Notes: generated from the letters alone by a model not told the origin. 64,000 nucleotides of DNA from Faeciplasma sp964650705 (GCA_964650705.1 CAZYUJ010000008.1:18079-82078), one strand, 5' to 3'. Counted from the stretch's first letter, positions 1 to 8,690 are shown. A program made the numbers and translations.

Positions 1-14
1 AGTTGCTCTTTCAT
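1..14 (-). CDS. 5' end of a gene running off the left edge, probably pheS
   Basis: Only the start is present. On the minus strand an ATG at 14-12 opens M-K-E-Q and continues past the edge, with a GAAAGGAAA ribosome site about 6 bases upstream. The T-box leader at 154-395 reads toward it and has a UUC (Phe) specifier. MKEQ... fits the usual start of phenylalanyl-tRNA synthetase alpha, so pheS is the best guess. The identity is inference from the leader; four codons cannot prove it. Confidence 0.4.
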
Positions 15-61
15 TTTAATTTTCCTTTCATATATATTGATTATTATTTACTTAACTTGGC

Positions 62-150
62 TGAGGGAGTGCAAGAGCGAGGCGTGGAAGCGCGCCCGCG
101 AACGGAGTGAGCGGAGTGCGGTTTAGTGCCGAGCGCGGCGCCGGTGGGAA
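62..150. repeat. GC-rich intergenic island a
   Basis: A GC-rich block in AT-rich surroundings, lying between the T-box terminator and the start codon at 14, so it is inside the 5' leader of that gene. It holds purine-rich words such as GAACGGAGTGAGCGGAGTGCG-type runs and GAGCGCGGCGCCGG. No convincing reading frame is present. It belongs with the similar blocks near 3236, 28268, 29757, 31779, 37603, 39366 and 51463. Confidence 0.6.
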
Positions 151-153
151 AAT

Positions 154-395
154 AAAAAAACGCCATGCCCCAATCGGGACAAGACGCTATCTTGCTATAC
201 CACCCATTGTCAGAAGCCAACACTTCTCCCCGTTCATAACGCTTCGGATGCGTTTTTGCCTACAACAAAAAGCTTCAGCAAAACCACTCGTGAGTGAACT
301 TCAGATATCCTTAGAATAATGAGCTCACAGCTTTTGCTCATCTCTCTGAAAGCTTCGGATAACTTACTCTCTCAGTCATCGTGTTTAAATATCCT
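154..395 (-). ncRNA. T-box leader, Phe-type specifier
   Basis: Read on the minus strand this has the parts of a T-box leader. GAGAGUAAG opens stem I, an apical part carries AGCUGUGAGCU, and the specifier side reads UGAA-G-UUC-A (UUC at 298-296). The T-box itself, UGGGUGGUAUAGC, is at 206-194. A terminator hairpin at 187-161 ends in a U run at 160-154. UUC points to tRNA-Phe. The UGGU bulge fits an A discriminator base, as in bacterial tRNA-Phe. It should let the downstream gene be read when uncharged tRNA-Phe accumulates. The class call is strong; the amino acid is a reading of the specifier by eye. Confidence 0.88.
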
Positions 396-399
396 ATTA

Positions 400-428
400 A
401 ATATAGCATATTTAGATTATAATTTCAA
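400..428 (-). promoter_or_regulatory. SigA-type promoter for the T-box leader
   Basis: On the minus strand TTGAAA (428-423) is followed after exactly 17 bases by TATATT (405-400). It overlaps the last codons of the phosphatase gene, and transcription from it would begin just before the T-box stem I. Confidence 0.65.
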
Positions 429-1111
429 CTGTTTTTTGCAAAAAAGTTCAATATTTCGCACGGATGATCGATTACGTAATCCGCAGATGCTGATTCCAAG
501 CACTCACGGGAGCGAAAACCCCAAGTGCAACCGATGCATTTGATACCCGCATTATGAGCGGTAATCACATCAACATCGGAATCTCCGATATGTATGCAGT
601 TTTCTTTTTCCAAGCCAAAGCTGTTGATGATATTGTTCTCAACCGTCGGATCCGGCTTTTTGGGAAAGCCGTCACGAGCACCAATGATGACATCGAACAG
701 ATCCTCACCGAAAAGCTTTGTAACGATCGCTTTTGTGAAAGCATCCGGTTTGTTAGAGTATACGCAGAGCTTCACTCCCCTGCTCTTAAGATCATTCAAG
801 GTTTCAGTGATCCCGTCATATGCTGACGAAGTGTCAGCATAGTGATTTGAATAATGCTCTGTGAAGATAGCGTGTGACTGATGCAAAACGTCGTGGTCAT
901 TACGTAAATTCTCAGGAAGCGAGCGGTTGATGAGTAAAAGTGTGCCGTCACCGACAAAGCTCGTATATTCCTCTATTGTGTGAGTAGGCAGATCAAGCTT
1001 TTTCATAGCAAAATCGACGCTTGCGGCAAGGTCGCTGATGGTGTTTACCAATGTACCGTCAAGGTCGAATATGCAAAGCTTTATATCAGCCAAGGAAGAC
1101 GTGTTCGACAA
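425..1111 (-). CDS. gph: HAD-superfamily phosphatase, phosphoglycolate phosphatase-like
   Basis: A HAD hydrolase of about 225 residues. The nucleophile motif DLDGTLVN lies near residue 16, the Lys-containing KPDP segment is past the middle, and the metal site GDSDVDV is near residue 175. The cap inserted after motif I is helical, as in Gph/PGMB-type enzymes. The family dephosphorylates phosphoglycolate or other small phosphoesters; the exact substrate cannot be told. The start is uncertain. A TTG at 1111 gives 228 residues, a second TTG is at 1093, and neither has a good ribosome site. The gene overlaps the end of mntP by 26 bases, which suggests coupled translation. Confidence 0.8.
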   Translation of the reverse strand: MSNTSSLADIKLCIFDLDGTLVNTISDLAASVDFAMKKLDLPTHTIEEYTSFVGDGTLLLINRSLPENLRNDHDVLHQSHAIFTEHYSNHYADTSSAYDGITETLNDLKSRGVKLCVYSNKPDAFTKAIVTKLFGEDLFDVIIGARDGFPKKPDPTVENNIINSFGLEKENCIHIGDSDVDVITAHNAGIKCIGCTWGFRSRECLESASADYVIDHPCEILNFFAKNS

Positions 1112-1661
1112 AGATTTTCACTCCGATTGCGATGAGAATAAGACCGCCGGCGGTCTGTGCCTTGTTGTTCAAAATGTCGCCAAACCTTTTCCCGATAAAC
1201 ACACCGACAAAACAGAACGCGAATGTGCAAACGGTTATGATCGAGGCGGCGCAAAGCGCAAGAACCATTGAGTCCATTACGGCGGCAAATGAAACTCCGA
1301 CCGCAAGGGCGTCGATGCTCGTTGCAACGCCCTGTAACAAAAGTGCGCCGACAGTCAGCCTTGTGCCGTCAAGCTCACAGGCTTTATCCTTTTTTAAGCC
1401 GTCAAAAAGCATTTTTCCGCCGATGAATCCCAAAAGCACGAGCGCAATATAATGATCAAACCGAGTGATATATTGAGTAAAGGTGCTTCCGAGGAAATAG
1501 CCGATCGTGGGCATCAAGCCTTGGAATATTCCAAAGCAAGCAGCTATCGAAAAAGTCCATATTAAGTTAACATTCTTTTTTGTCATTCCGTTTGTGACGG
1601 ATACTGCGAAAGCATCCATAGAAAGTCCGACTGAGAGAATAAAAACTTCGATTATTGACAT
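1086..1661 (-). CDS. mntP: MntP-type manganese efflux pump
   Basis: A 191-residue, six-helix membrane protein of the MntP (former DUF204) family, which exports Mn(II). Two internal repeats are visible. The first carries SMDAFAVSV near residue 15, the second SIDALAVGVSF near residue 115. These intramembrane Asp residues are the signature of the family. The ribosome site is weak. It sits between tgt and the phosphatase gene and overlaps the latter. No yybP-ykoY leader (the usual Mn riboswitch of mntP) is visible in the 29 bases before it, so any such control would have to come from further upstream. Confidence 0.9.
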   Translation of the reverse strand: MSIIEVFILSVGLSMDAFAVSVTNGMTKKNVNLIWTFSIAACFGIFQGLMPTIGYFLGSTFTQYITRFDHYIALVLLGFIGGKMLFDGLKKDKACELDGTRLTVGALLLQGVATSIDALAVGVSFAAVMDSMVLALCAASIITVCTFAFCFVGVFIGKRFGDILNNKAQTAGGLILIAIGVKIFVEHVFLG

Positions 1662-1690
1662 TAAATAAATGCGCCCCGATCAATATATAA

Positions 1691-2827
1691 TCAGTCCTCG
1701 AGCTTTGAAGCAAGAAGCGGTGAATATTTGTTTCTGAACTCTGTGAAAGTACCGTTATCGAGAGCGTCACGAATACGCTCCATAAGGGTGTTATAGAAAT
1801 AAAGGTTGTGCTGAACAGCAAGCCGTCCGGCAAGCTGCTCGTTAGCCTTGAAGAGATGGCGAATATATGAACGCGAGAAGTTGCGGCAGGTCGGGCAATC
1901 GCACTCGGGATCTATCGGGCGCTCATCGAGCTCATATTTTGCGTTGGTTGCGTGCATGATACCGTTCCACGTGAATATGGTAGCATGGCGTGCATTTCGA
2001 GAAGGCATTACGCAGTCGAAGAAATCTACGCCTCTGTAAACAGCCTCAATAATATTCGTTGGAGTTCCGACACCCATCAAATATCTTGGCTTATCCTTGG
2101 GCATGAACGGCTCGACACTTTCGATGATGCGATACATATCCTCTGTCGGCTCGCCGACTGCAAGACCGCCGATAGCATAACCGTCAAGATCCAAGTCGCG
2201 AATCTGCTTCATGTGCTCAATTCTGAGATCGTCGAAAGTACAGCCCTGGTTGATACCGAAAAGCATCTGGTTGCGGTTGATGGTCTCATCCATCGAATTA
2301 AGGCGGTTCATCTCGGCGATGCAACGCTTGAGCCAGCGAGTTGTACGCTCACAGGAATTTTTGGAATAGCTTCTTGTAGCAGGGTTTTCAACACATTCAT
2401 CAAAAGCCATGGCAATTGTGGAAGCGAGATGCGACTGGATTCGCATGCTCTCCTCAGGCCCCATGAAAATGCGCTTGCCGTCAACATGAGAGTTGAAATA
2501 TACGCCCTCTTCTTTAATCTTACGAAGCTTAGCCAGAGAAAATACCTGGAATCCGCCGGAATCGGTCAAAATCGGGCGGTGCCAGTTCATAAACTTGTGA
2601 AGACCGCCCATTTTATAGATGACCTCATCTCCGGGGCGGATGTGAAGATGATAGGTATTGCAAAGCTCGACCTGGCATTTAAGATCGACCAGATCGATAG
2701 ATGAAATGCCGCCTTTGATCGCGGCGGCGGTGCCGACATTCATGAAAACAGGGGTTTGAATGGTACCGTGAACGGTTTTGAACTCGCCTCGGCGGGCAGC
2801 CCCTTCCTGCTTCAAAAGAGTGAACAT
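1691..2827 (-). CDS. tgt: queuine/preQ1 tRNA-guanine transglycosylase
   Basis: Swaps guanine 34 for preQ1 in tRNAs for Asp, Asn, His and Tyr. Full length at 378 residues. DSGGFQVF (Asp89) is the base-binding catalytic motif, GLAVGE follows in the second half, and DFFDCVMPSRNARH carries the nucleophilic Asp. CDCPTC with a downstream His forms the structural zinc site. The family usually has PTRNGRHG; here it reads PSRNARHA, a mild variation. An AGGGAG ribosome site precedes the ATG. queA lies just upstream in the same direction with one small membrane-protein gene between, so the two steps of queuosine synthesis are grouped. Confidence 0.96.
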   Translation of the reverse strand: MFTLLKQEGAARRGEFKTVHGTIQTPVFMNVGTAAAIKGGISSIDLVDLKCQVELCNTYHLHIRPGDEVIYKMGGLHKFMNWHRPILTDSGGFQVFSLAKLRKIKEEGVYFNSHVDGKRIFMGPEESMRIQSHLASTIAMAFDECVENPATRSYSKNSCERTTRWLKRCIAEMNRLNSMDETINRNQMLFGINQGCTFDDLRIEHMKQIRDLDLDGYAIGGLAVGEPTEDMYRIIESVEPFMPKDKPRYLMGVGTPTNIIEAVYRGVDFFDCVMPSRNARHATIFTWNGIMHATNAKYELDERPIDPECDCPTCRNFSRSYIRHLFKANEQLAGRLAVQHNLYFYNTLMERIRDALDNGTFTEFRNKYSPLLASKLED

Positions 2828-2845
2828 AAAAACTCTCCCTTTAGT

Positions 2846-3199
2846 TTATTTATAAAATACTACATTCCCAAAGAACCAGCCGACGATCTTGAAAAGCAGT
2901 TCCGTGAAGGAAAGATAGAGTCCAAAAAGTGCCATTATTATCGTAGGCACGACATATATCCACATTTTCCACTTTAACGCTTTCCAATACTCGATGGCAC
3001 GGAAATATACAACTATCCAATAGATGAATAACGGGCCGGTCGCCAAAATGAAGAACTTGCTGCTGAAGCCCAAGAAAAGCGGAAGCGTTATGAGCAAAAG
3101 AGCATATAGACGCTTCATTTCTTTTTCGGGACGGTATTTTGCATCAAACGGATTGTCAGCGAATTTTGCAAGTGCGCTGAGGTCGGATTTAAGTCCCAT
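2846..3199 (-). CDS. small membrane protein, unknown function
   Basis: 117 residues from the ATG at 3199, chosen because AGAAAGGAAC stands just upstream. The longer frame would run through a GC-rich island and is unlikely. The N-terminal third is polar (begins MGLKSDLSALAKF). Three or four hydrophobic helices follow, with aromatic-rich loops (FRAIEYWKALKWKMW). I do not recognise the family. It lies between queA and tgt, but nothing in it points to tRNA modification. Confidence 0.7.
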   Translation of the reverse strand: MGLKSDLSALAKFADNPFDAKYRPEKEMKRLYALLLITLPLFLGFSSKFFILATGPLFIYWIVVYFRAIEYWKALKWKMWIYVVPTIIMALFGLYLSFTELLFKIVGWFFGNVVFYK

Positions 3200-3235
3200 A
3201 TAGTGTGTTCCTTTCTTATGTAAATTATCAGATGA

Positions 3236-3308
3236 CTGAGCGGCGATGTCGGACGCGATGCGCGCCCGAAGGGCGCAGGTCGCGGGCGGCGGAGCCGCGG
3301 GGTGTGGC
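3236..3308. repeat. GC-rich intergenic island b
   Basis: A GC-rich block starting one base past the queA stop codon and ending 37 bases before the next start. It contains two perfect mini-hairpins: GCGCCC-GAA-GGGCGC and CGGC-GGA-GCCG. The GGCGGCGGAGCCGCGG word recurs in island g. See the other islands. Confidence 0.65.
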
Positions 3309-3309
3309 A

Positions 3310-4353
3310 TCAAATGAAAATGCAGCTATCGCCAAAGCTGAAGAAGCGATATTTCTCCTCAACGGCTGTGCGATAAACATTCATTGTATTCTCATATCCT
3401 GCGAAAGCGGAAACAAGCATGATGAGTGTGCTTTGAGGAAGATGGAAGTTTGTGATCAAGCCATCCAGAACCTTGAATTTATATCCGGGATAGATAAAGA
3501 TATCGGTGTTGCCTTCTGAGGCTTCGATCTTTCCTCTGAAGGTGGCGACACTTTCAAGAGTTCGGCAGGATGTCGTTCCGACCGCAATGACTCTTCCGCC
3601 GTTCGACTTTGTCTGATTTATAATGTCGGCGGTTTCCTGAGAGATCTCATAGTGCTCAGAATGCATTTTATGATCCAATACATTATCCTCTTTAACAGGG
3701 CGGAAGGTTCCAAGACCGACGTGAAGGGTAACTCGTGCGATGTTGACTCCCCTATTCTTTAAATCCTCAAGCTGTTCTTGTGTGAAATGAAGACCTGCTG
3801 TCGGTGCGGCGGCAGAGCCCGTCTCTCGTGAATATACTGTCTGATAGCGTTCCTTATCCTCCAGCTTTTTGGTGATATAGGGAGGAAGCGGCATCTGACC
3901 GATCTCATCAAGAACGGAATAGATAGAGCCCTCACAGTTGAATTTTGCGACACGGTTTCCGTCCTCCAAGACATCAACGATCTCGGCAATAAGCTTGCCC
4001 TTGCCGAAGCTGAACTTTGTTCCGATCTTGGCTTTTTTTCCGGGACGGCACAATATCTCCCACACCATATTTTCACGCTGTTCCAAAAGCAAGAATTCGA
4101 TAAAGCTGCCGTTATCTAACTTTTCACCATAGATTCTTGCGGGCAAAACACGGGAGTCGTTTATAACCAACGTGTCACCTTTTTTTAAGTAGTCGCATAG
4201 ATTATAGAAGTGATCGTGCGTGATATCGCCGGTCTCGCGGTCACAAACGAGCAAACGAGAAGAGTTTCTGGGTTCGAGCGGAGTCTGGGCGATAAGCTCT
4301 TCGGGAAGATAGTAATCAAAGTCGGAAGTCTTTAAATTGTTTAAATCGAGCAT
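3310..4353 (-). CDS. queA: S-adenosylmethionine:tRNA ribosyltransferase-isomerase
   Basis: Transfers the ribosyl part of SAM to preQ1-tRNA, giving epoxyqueuosine. 347 residues, the normal length. The family N-terminus is clear (YYLPEELIAQTPLEPR), as are SAAAPTAGLHFT in the middle and TNFHLPQSTLIMLVSAF near the C-terminus. It is followed by island b, a small membrane protein and tgt, and faces asd divergently across 216 bases. Confidence 0.96.
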   Translation of the reverse strand: MLDLNNLKTSDFDYYLPEELIAQTPLEPRNSSRLLVCDRETGDITHDHFYNLCDYLKKGDTLVINDSRVLPARIYGEKLDNGSFIEFLLLEQRENMVWEILCRPGKKAKIGTKFSFGKGKLIAEIVDVLEDGNRVAKFNCEGSIYSVLDEIGQMPLPPYITKKLEDKERYQTVYSRETGSAAAPTAGLHFTQEQLEDLKNRGVNIARVTLHVGLGTFRPVKEDNVLDHKMHSEHYEISQETADIINQTKSNGGRVIAVGTTSCRTLESVATFRGKIEASEGNTDIFIYPGYKFKVLDGLITNFHLPQSTLIMLVSAFAGYENTMNVYRTAVEEKYRFFSFGDSCIFI

Positions 4354-4416
4354 TTATATGTTAACCTCGTTCTATTTTCGCTTTAAACGGTTGAAACAGT
4401 TTAGCATATTAAACAG

Positions 4417-4445
4417 TTGACACGATTTGAAAGCGGTGATATTAT
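4417..4445 (+). promoter_or_regulatory. SigA-type promoter for asd-dapA-dapB
   Basis: TTGACA (4417-4422), 17 bases, TATTAT (4440-4445), about 125 bases before the asd start. The rest of the 216-base gap is AT-rich. I see no L-box lysine riboswitch. Confidence 0.7.
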
Positions 4446-4569
4446 TAAAGTAGTACTTAAACTGCAAAAATGCATTATTTATTATTATAGTGCATCGGCG
4501 AAAATTTTTCAACCCTTATTAGGCATTTAAGTATTTATTAGTTACAATTCGCAGCTTGGAGGAATTATT

Positions 4570-5649
4570 ATGAAAACATATAACGTTGGTATCATCGGCG
4601 CAACCGGTATGGTTGGTCAAAGATTTATTTTGCTTTTGGCGAACCATCCTTGGTTTAAGATCAAGGTTTTGGCGGCATCCCCTCGTTCAGCAGGTAAAGC
4701 TTATAAGGATGCAGTCGGCGCAAAGTGGTCGATGACATCGCCTATTCCCGAGAATGTTGAGAATATAGTCGTTAAGGACGCTACTGCTGACAAGGAAGAG
4801 ATCGCAAAGTCGGTTGACTTCGTATTCTGTGCAGTTGATATGAAGAAGGATGAGATCAAGGCATTGGAAGAAGCGTATGCAAAGCTTGAATGCCCCGTTG
4901 TATCCAACAACTCGGCAAACCGCTTCACTCCCGACGTTCCCATGGTAGTTCCGGAGATCAACCCCGAACATATCGAGGTTATTGATGCACAGAGAAAGCG
5001 TCTTGGTACAAAGCGAGGATTCATTGCGGTTAAGTCCAACTGCTCGATCCAAAGCTATGTTCCTGCTTTGCATCCTTTGAAGAAATATGGAATTAAAAAT
5101 GTTTTAGCTTGTACATATCAGGCAATTTCGGGCGCAGGAAAGACCTTTGAGACATGGCCCGAAATGGTTGACAACCTTATCCCCTTCATCGGCGGTGAGG
5201 AGGAAAAGTCCGAAAAAGAACCTCTTAAGGTTTGGGGTGAGGTCAAGGACGGCGTTATTGAAGTCGCTTCCACTCCCTCTATCACAACTCAGTGCCTAAG
5301 AGTCCCGGTTTCCGACGGCCACACTGCTGCAGTATTCGTGAGCTTCGAGAATAAGCCCTCAAAGGAAGAGATACTTGCAGCTTGGAAGGAATTCTCCGGC
5401 GTTCCTCAGGAGTTGGAGCTTCCCTCCGCTCCCAAGCAGTTCTTGAACTATTTCGAAGAGGACAATCGCCCTCAGGCTAAGCTTGACAGAAACTTAGAGA
5501 ACGGCATGGCTATATCTATCGGCAGACTCAGAGAGGACACTCAATATGACTATAAGTTTGTTTGTCTCTCACACAACACATTAAGAGGTGCCGCAGGCGG
5601 CGGTGTTTTAATGGCTGAGCTTTTGGCGGCGAAGGGATATTTCGACTGA
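4570..5649 (+). CDS. asd: aspartate-semialdehyde dehydrogenase (archaeal/fungal type)
   Basis: Makes aspartate semialdehyde from aspartyl phosphate with NADPH, the branch point to lysine/DAP, threonine and methionine. 359 residues with the NADP-binding GATGMVGQRF at the N-terminus and the active-site Cys158 in SNCSIQ. The length and the SGAGK and HTAAVFV segments match the archaeal/yeast-like branch rather than the enterobacterial one. A TTGGAGGAATT ribosome site is present. First gene of a lysine/DAP cluster with dapA and dapB. Confidence 0.94.
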   Translation: MKTYNVGIIGATGMVGQRFILLLANHPWFKIKVLAASPRSAGKAYKDAVGAKWSMTSPIPENVENIVVKDATADKEEIAKSVDFVFCAVDMKKDEIKALEEAYAKLECPVVSNNSANRFTPDVPMVVPEINPEHIEVIDAQRKRLGTKRGFIAVKSNCSIQSYVPALHPLKKYGIKNVLACTYQAISGAGKTFETWPEMVDNLIPFIGGEEEKSEKEPLKVWGEVKDGVIEVASTPSITTQCLRVPVSDGHTAAVFVSFENKPSKEEILAAWKEFSGVPQELELPSAPKQFLNYFEEDNRPQAKLDRNLENGMAISIGRLREDTQYDYKFVCLSHNTLRGAAGGGVLMAELLAAKGYFD

Positions 5650-5707
5650 TAAAGAATTTGACGCACACACCAAATAAACCGATTTATGCAGGAAAGGATG
5701 GTCTTGT

Positions 5708-6598
5708 ATGAAAAAGCTTATTTTTGAAGGCGCAGCAGTTGCTATCGTCACACCTTTCAAGGAAGACGGCAGTTTAAATTTAGAAAAATACGGCGAACTG
5801 ATCGACTGGCAGATCGCAAGAGGAACCGACTGCATTGTTGCAGTTGGCACAACGGGTGAAAACGCAACTCTTTCGGGTGATGAACACAGAGCCTTGATGA
5901 GATATTGCGTTCAAAGAGTTAATCACCGTGTGCCGGTTATTTGCTCGACAGGCTCGAACGATACAGCGTATGGCGCCGAAACCACGAAGGCAGCAGAAGA
6001 AGCGGGCGCTGACGGTCTGCTGTTGGTTACACCCTATTATAACAAGACCTCGCAAAGAGGACTTATCAAGCATTATGAAAAGCTGTTAGAGGGTGTGAGC
6101 ATCCCTGCTATCGTTTATAACGTTCCTTCGAGAACGGGAATGAACATCGACATCTCTACATATAAAGAGCTCGCAAAGAACCCTCAGATCGTCGGTGTCA
6201 AGGAAGCAAGCGGAAATATCTCACAGGTCGCAAAGATCATTTCCGAGTGCGGCGATGATATGCCTGTATATTCGGGAAACGACGATCAGATAGTTCCTTT
6301 GATGTCTTTGGGCGGCAAGGGTGTTATCTCGGTTATGTCGAATATTTTGCCGTATGAGACACATATGATCTGTAAGCGTTGCTTGGAAGAGGATTATAGA
6401 TCGGCAAGAGAATTGGCGATCAAGTATATGGACATTGCTAACAAGCTGTTTGTTGATGTTAACCCTGTTCCCGTCAAGGCGGCGATGAACATGATGGGTC
6501 TTGATGTCGGCGGATGCAGATTGCCTTTGGGTGAGCTCTCAAAGGCTGATGAAGTTATCTTGGAAGAGGCACTTATCAAGATCGGACTTATAAAATAA
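5708..6598 (+). CDS. dapA: 4-hydroxy-tetrahydrodipicolinate synthase
   Basis: Condenses pyruvate with aspartate semialdehyde, the first committed step toward DAP and lysine. 296 residues, (beta/alpha)8 aldolase fold. The Schiff-base Lys165 lies in VGVKEASG. TPYYNK carries the catalytic Tyr, and GTTGE is the pyruvate-binding loop. Ribosome site GGAAAGG. It sits 58 bases after asd and 30 before dapB, so probably the same transcript. Confidence 0.96.
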   Translation: MKKLIFEGAAVAIVTPFKEDGSLNLEKYGELIDWQIARGTDCIVAVGTTGENATLSGDEHRALMRYCVQRVNHRVPVICSTGSNDTAYGAETTKAAEEAGADGLLLVTPYYNKTSQRGLIKHYEKLLEGVSIPAIVYNVPSRTGMNIDISTYKELAKNPQIVGVKEASGNISQVAKIISECGDDMPVYSGNDDQIVPLMSLGGKGVISVMSNILPYETHMICKRCLEEDYRSARELAIKYMDIANKLFVDVNPVPVKAAMNMMGLDVGGCRLPLGELSKADEVILEEALIKIGLIK

Positions 6599-6628
6599 AC
6601 ACAAAAAAGATGTGAAAGAGTGAATATA

Positions 6629-7381
6629 ATGGTTAAGGTTGTTATCAGCGGATGCTGTGGAAAAATGGGCAGAGTTGTAAAAGAGGTCATTTGTGCAAGA
6701 AAAGACTGCGAAGTCATTGCAGGTATCGATAAAATATCTGTAAAGGACCTTGGCTTTACAGTTTACAGCAAGCCTTCTGAGCTTGAGATCAAGCCCGATG
6801 TCATTGTGGATTTCTCTCACCCGTCGGCGCTTGATGATCTGCTTGAATATGCGTTGACAAACGGTTGTGCTTTGGTTTTGGCATCAACAGGATATGACGC
6901 TGAACAGGTCGCAAGGATAAAATCAAACGCTGAGCACATCCCTATTTTCTTCACGGCGAACATGTCATTGGGAATCAACCTTTTAAGTGAGCTTGCAAAA
7001 AAAGCAGTTGCAGTTTTGGGCGGACAGTATGATGTCGAGATCGTTGAAAGGCACCATAATCAAAAAATAGACGCTCCCAGCGGCACGGCACTTATGCTTG
7101 CTGACGCCATCAATGAAGCGAGCGATAACGCTTATAACTATGTATATGACCGCCATAGCGTCAGACAGAAGCGTGACAAAGCCGAGATCGGTATTCATTC
7201 AATAAGAGGCGGAACCATCGTCGGCGACCACGATATAATTTTCGCAGGACGTGATGAAGTCATCACGCTTTCACATAGCGCAGCATCGAAAGAGGTGTTC
7301 GCTGTCGGCGCTGTTAATGCGGCGGTTTTCATGGCAGAGATGCCTGCAGGACTATATTCAATGGCAGATCTTATAAAATAA
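6629..7381 (+). CDS. dapB: 4-hydroxy-tetrahydrodipicolinate reductase
   Basis: Reduces the DapA product with NAD(P)H. About 250 residues. GCCGKMGR is the dinucleotide loop near the N-terminus and HHNQKIDAPSGTAL is the catalytic/substrate motif. A GTG at 6620 would add three residues, but the ATG at 6629 is better placed behind GAAAGAG and matches the usual MVKVVISG start. Last gene of the cluster, ending at a strong bidirectional terminator. Confidence 0.95.
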   Translation: MVKVVISGCCGKMGRVVKEVICARKDCEVIAGIDKISVKDLGFTVYSKPSELEIKPDVIVDFSHPSALDDLLEYALTNGCALVLASTGYDAEQVARIKSNAEHIPIFFTANMSLGINLLSELAKKAVAVLGGQYDVEIVERHHNQKIDAPSGTALMLADAINEASDNAYNYVYDRHSVRQKRDKAEIGIHSIRGGTIVGDHDIIFAGRDEVITLSHSAASKEVFAVGAVNAAVFMAEMPAGLYSMADLIK

Positions 7382-7398
7382 ATTGAATACATAAAAAT

Positions 7399-7426
7399 AA
7401 AAGCTCCCCATTTCGGGGAGCTTTTT
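7399..7426. terminator. bidirectional terminator
   Basis: Hairpin AAGCTCCCC-ATTT-CGGGGAGCTT with A and T runs on both sides, shared by dapB (+) and the converging surface-protein gene (-). Confidence 0.9.
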
Positions 7427-7440
7427 AGTTTGGTTAGAAA

Positions 7441-8616
7441 TTATCTCTTCTTGGAAAGAGCAACAGCAGCCATAGCAACTACCATAGGAACGATAGCGAG
7501 TGCAAGACCGGTGTCAGCGGGCTCTTCTGTTTCAGCATCATCAGTATCAACAACGGGAGCATCTTCGGTAACTTCAACCTGTGCAACTACTTCGATTGCA
7601 GTGATGGTTGTTCCGGCATCACCGGAGATGATGAAGTTGCACCAAGAATAGCCGTCAGCCAAAGCATCAGCACAGCCAGCCAAAACATCAGCACAAGCGA
7701 TAGTAGCAACGCCGTCAGCAGTTGTAACTGCTACTTCGTTGTTAGCCAAATCGCTCTGGAAGCCGAGCTTTGTAACGTTGCCGTCACAAGTGATCTTGAG
7801 GGTTGCACCTTCAGTGCTGAGAGCGTCGATAAGGTTGGTCCAAGTAGCGCCGTCCTTCCAGCTGGTTGCGAACTTATCAGAATACCAGTCGCCAACGAGA
7901 GTGCAATCAGCAATAGCCTTGCCGTTGTTGTCGTTGTCAGAGGTGTTGGTAGTGATGGAGAAGATAGTTTCTTCAACGATAGTAACTACGGGAGTTTCTT
8001 CTACTGCGGGAGTATCATCAGCAGGAGCTTCTTCTTCAGCAGGAGCTTCGATGGGAGCATCGGGAACTACTACAGCTACGTTAACGATGTCGTAAACGTC
8101 GTCGGGAGAAGAGTTAGAGATAACAATAAGGTTAGCTCCGCTGGTGTTGTATCCGCCGGCAGTCCATGCAGCCAAGATGTCAGCAGCGTTGTACCAAACC
8201 TTGATGCCATCATCGAGAACGCAGTCGATGTGAACGTCATAAGGCTGACCGCCTTCAGTGGTAACAGCGATATCATGATTTGCAGTACCGAGAGCGATCC
8301 ACTGGCAAGTGCTGCCATCAGCTACGGGATAGTTGCCAGACCACCATGAATCGAGGATGTTGAACTTTTCCCAACCGCCGGCTGTATAAGCCAATTCGCC
8401 TGTTGCTGCGCTGCCTCTGGTGATTACAAAGTAAGCACCGGGAGTTTCCAAAGCAGCAACGAAATCAGCAGTGCTGATCTGTGTTTCAAACTGTTCCCAG
8501 TTACCGTTAGAGAAGAACATTGTATCTTCGGAAACAAGAACTTCTTCAGCGGCGATTGCAACTGTTAAGGACATTACCATAACAAGCGCCATAATGATTG
8601 ATAAAACTTTTTTCAT
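7441..8616 (-). CDS. secreted surface protein with PADTG sorting tail (paralogue 1, two sandwich-like domains)
   Basis: 391 residues from the ATG at 8616, which follows GGAGGA. Signal peptide at 1-24. Domain 1 (about 25-185) carries DSWWSGN, CVLDDG and an NxxWxxF-type start, and is shared with paralogue 4. An E/P/A-rich spacer covers 186-215. Domain 2 spans about 216-345, with NTSDNDNNGKA and a GDWYSDKFATSW segment, rich in Trp and Gly like carbohydrate-binding beta-sandwiches. A second acidic spacer follows, then PADTG at 366-370, a hydrophobic stretch and a Lys-Lys-Arg end. The tail has the layout of a sortase signal. Function is unknown; binding to plant polysaccharide is an inference from the xylanases next door. 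Confidence 0.8.
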   Translation of the reverse strand: MKKVLSIIMALVMVMSLTVAIAAEEVLVSEDTMFFSNGNWEQFETQISTADFVAALETPGAYFVITRGSAATGELAYTAGGWEKFNILDSWWSGNYPVADGSTCQWIALGTANHDIAVTTEGGQPYDVHIDCVLDDGIKVWYNAADILAAWTAGGYNTSGANLIVISNSSPDDVYDIVNVAVVVPDAPIEAPAEEEAPADDTPAVEETPVVTIVEETIFSITTNTSDNDNNGKAIADCTLVGDWYSDKFATSWKDGATWTNLIDALSTEGATLKITCDGNVTKLGFQSDLANNEVAVTTADGVATIACADVLAGCADALADGYSWCNFIISGDAGTTITAIEVVAQVEVTEDAPVVDTDDAETEEPADTGLALAIVPMVVAMAAVALSKKR

Positions 8617-8661
8617 TATAATTTCCTCCAATGAAATTAATTCGGTATATTACCAAAACTA

Positions 8662-8690
8662 ATTATAACTCTTGAATAATAATTTGTCAA
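8662..8690 (-). promoter_or_regulatory. consensus SigA promoter, surface paralogue 1
   Basis: Minus-strand TTGACA (8690-8685), 17 bases, TATAAT (8667-8662): a perfect match to consensus, about 45 bases before the start codon. Confidence 0.9.

Noticed and set aside
4354..4569. Lysine riboswitch before asd
   Set aside because: The gap is too short and too AT-rich and none of the L-box conserved sequence is visible.
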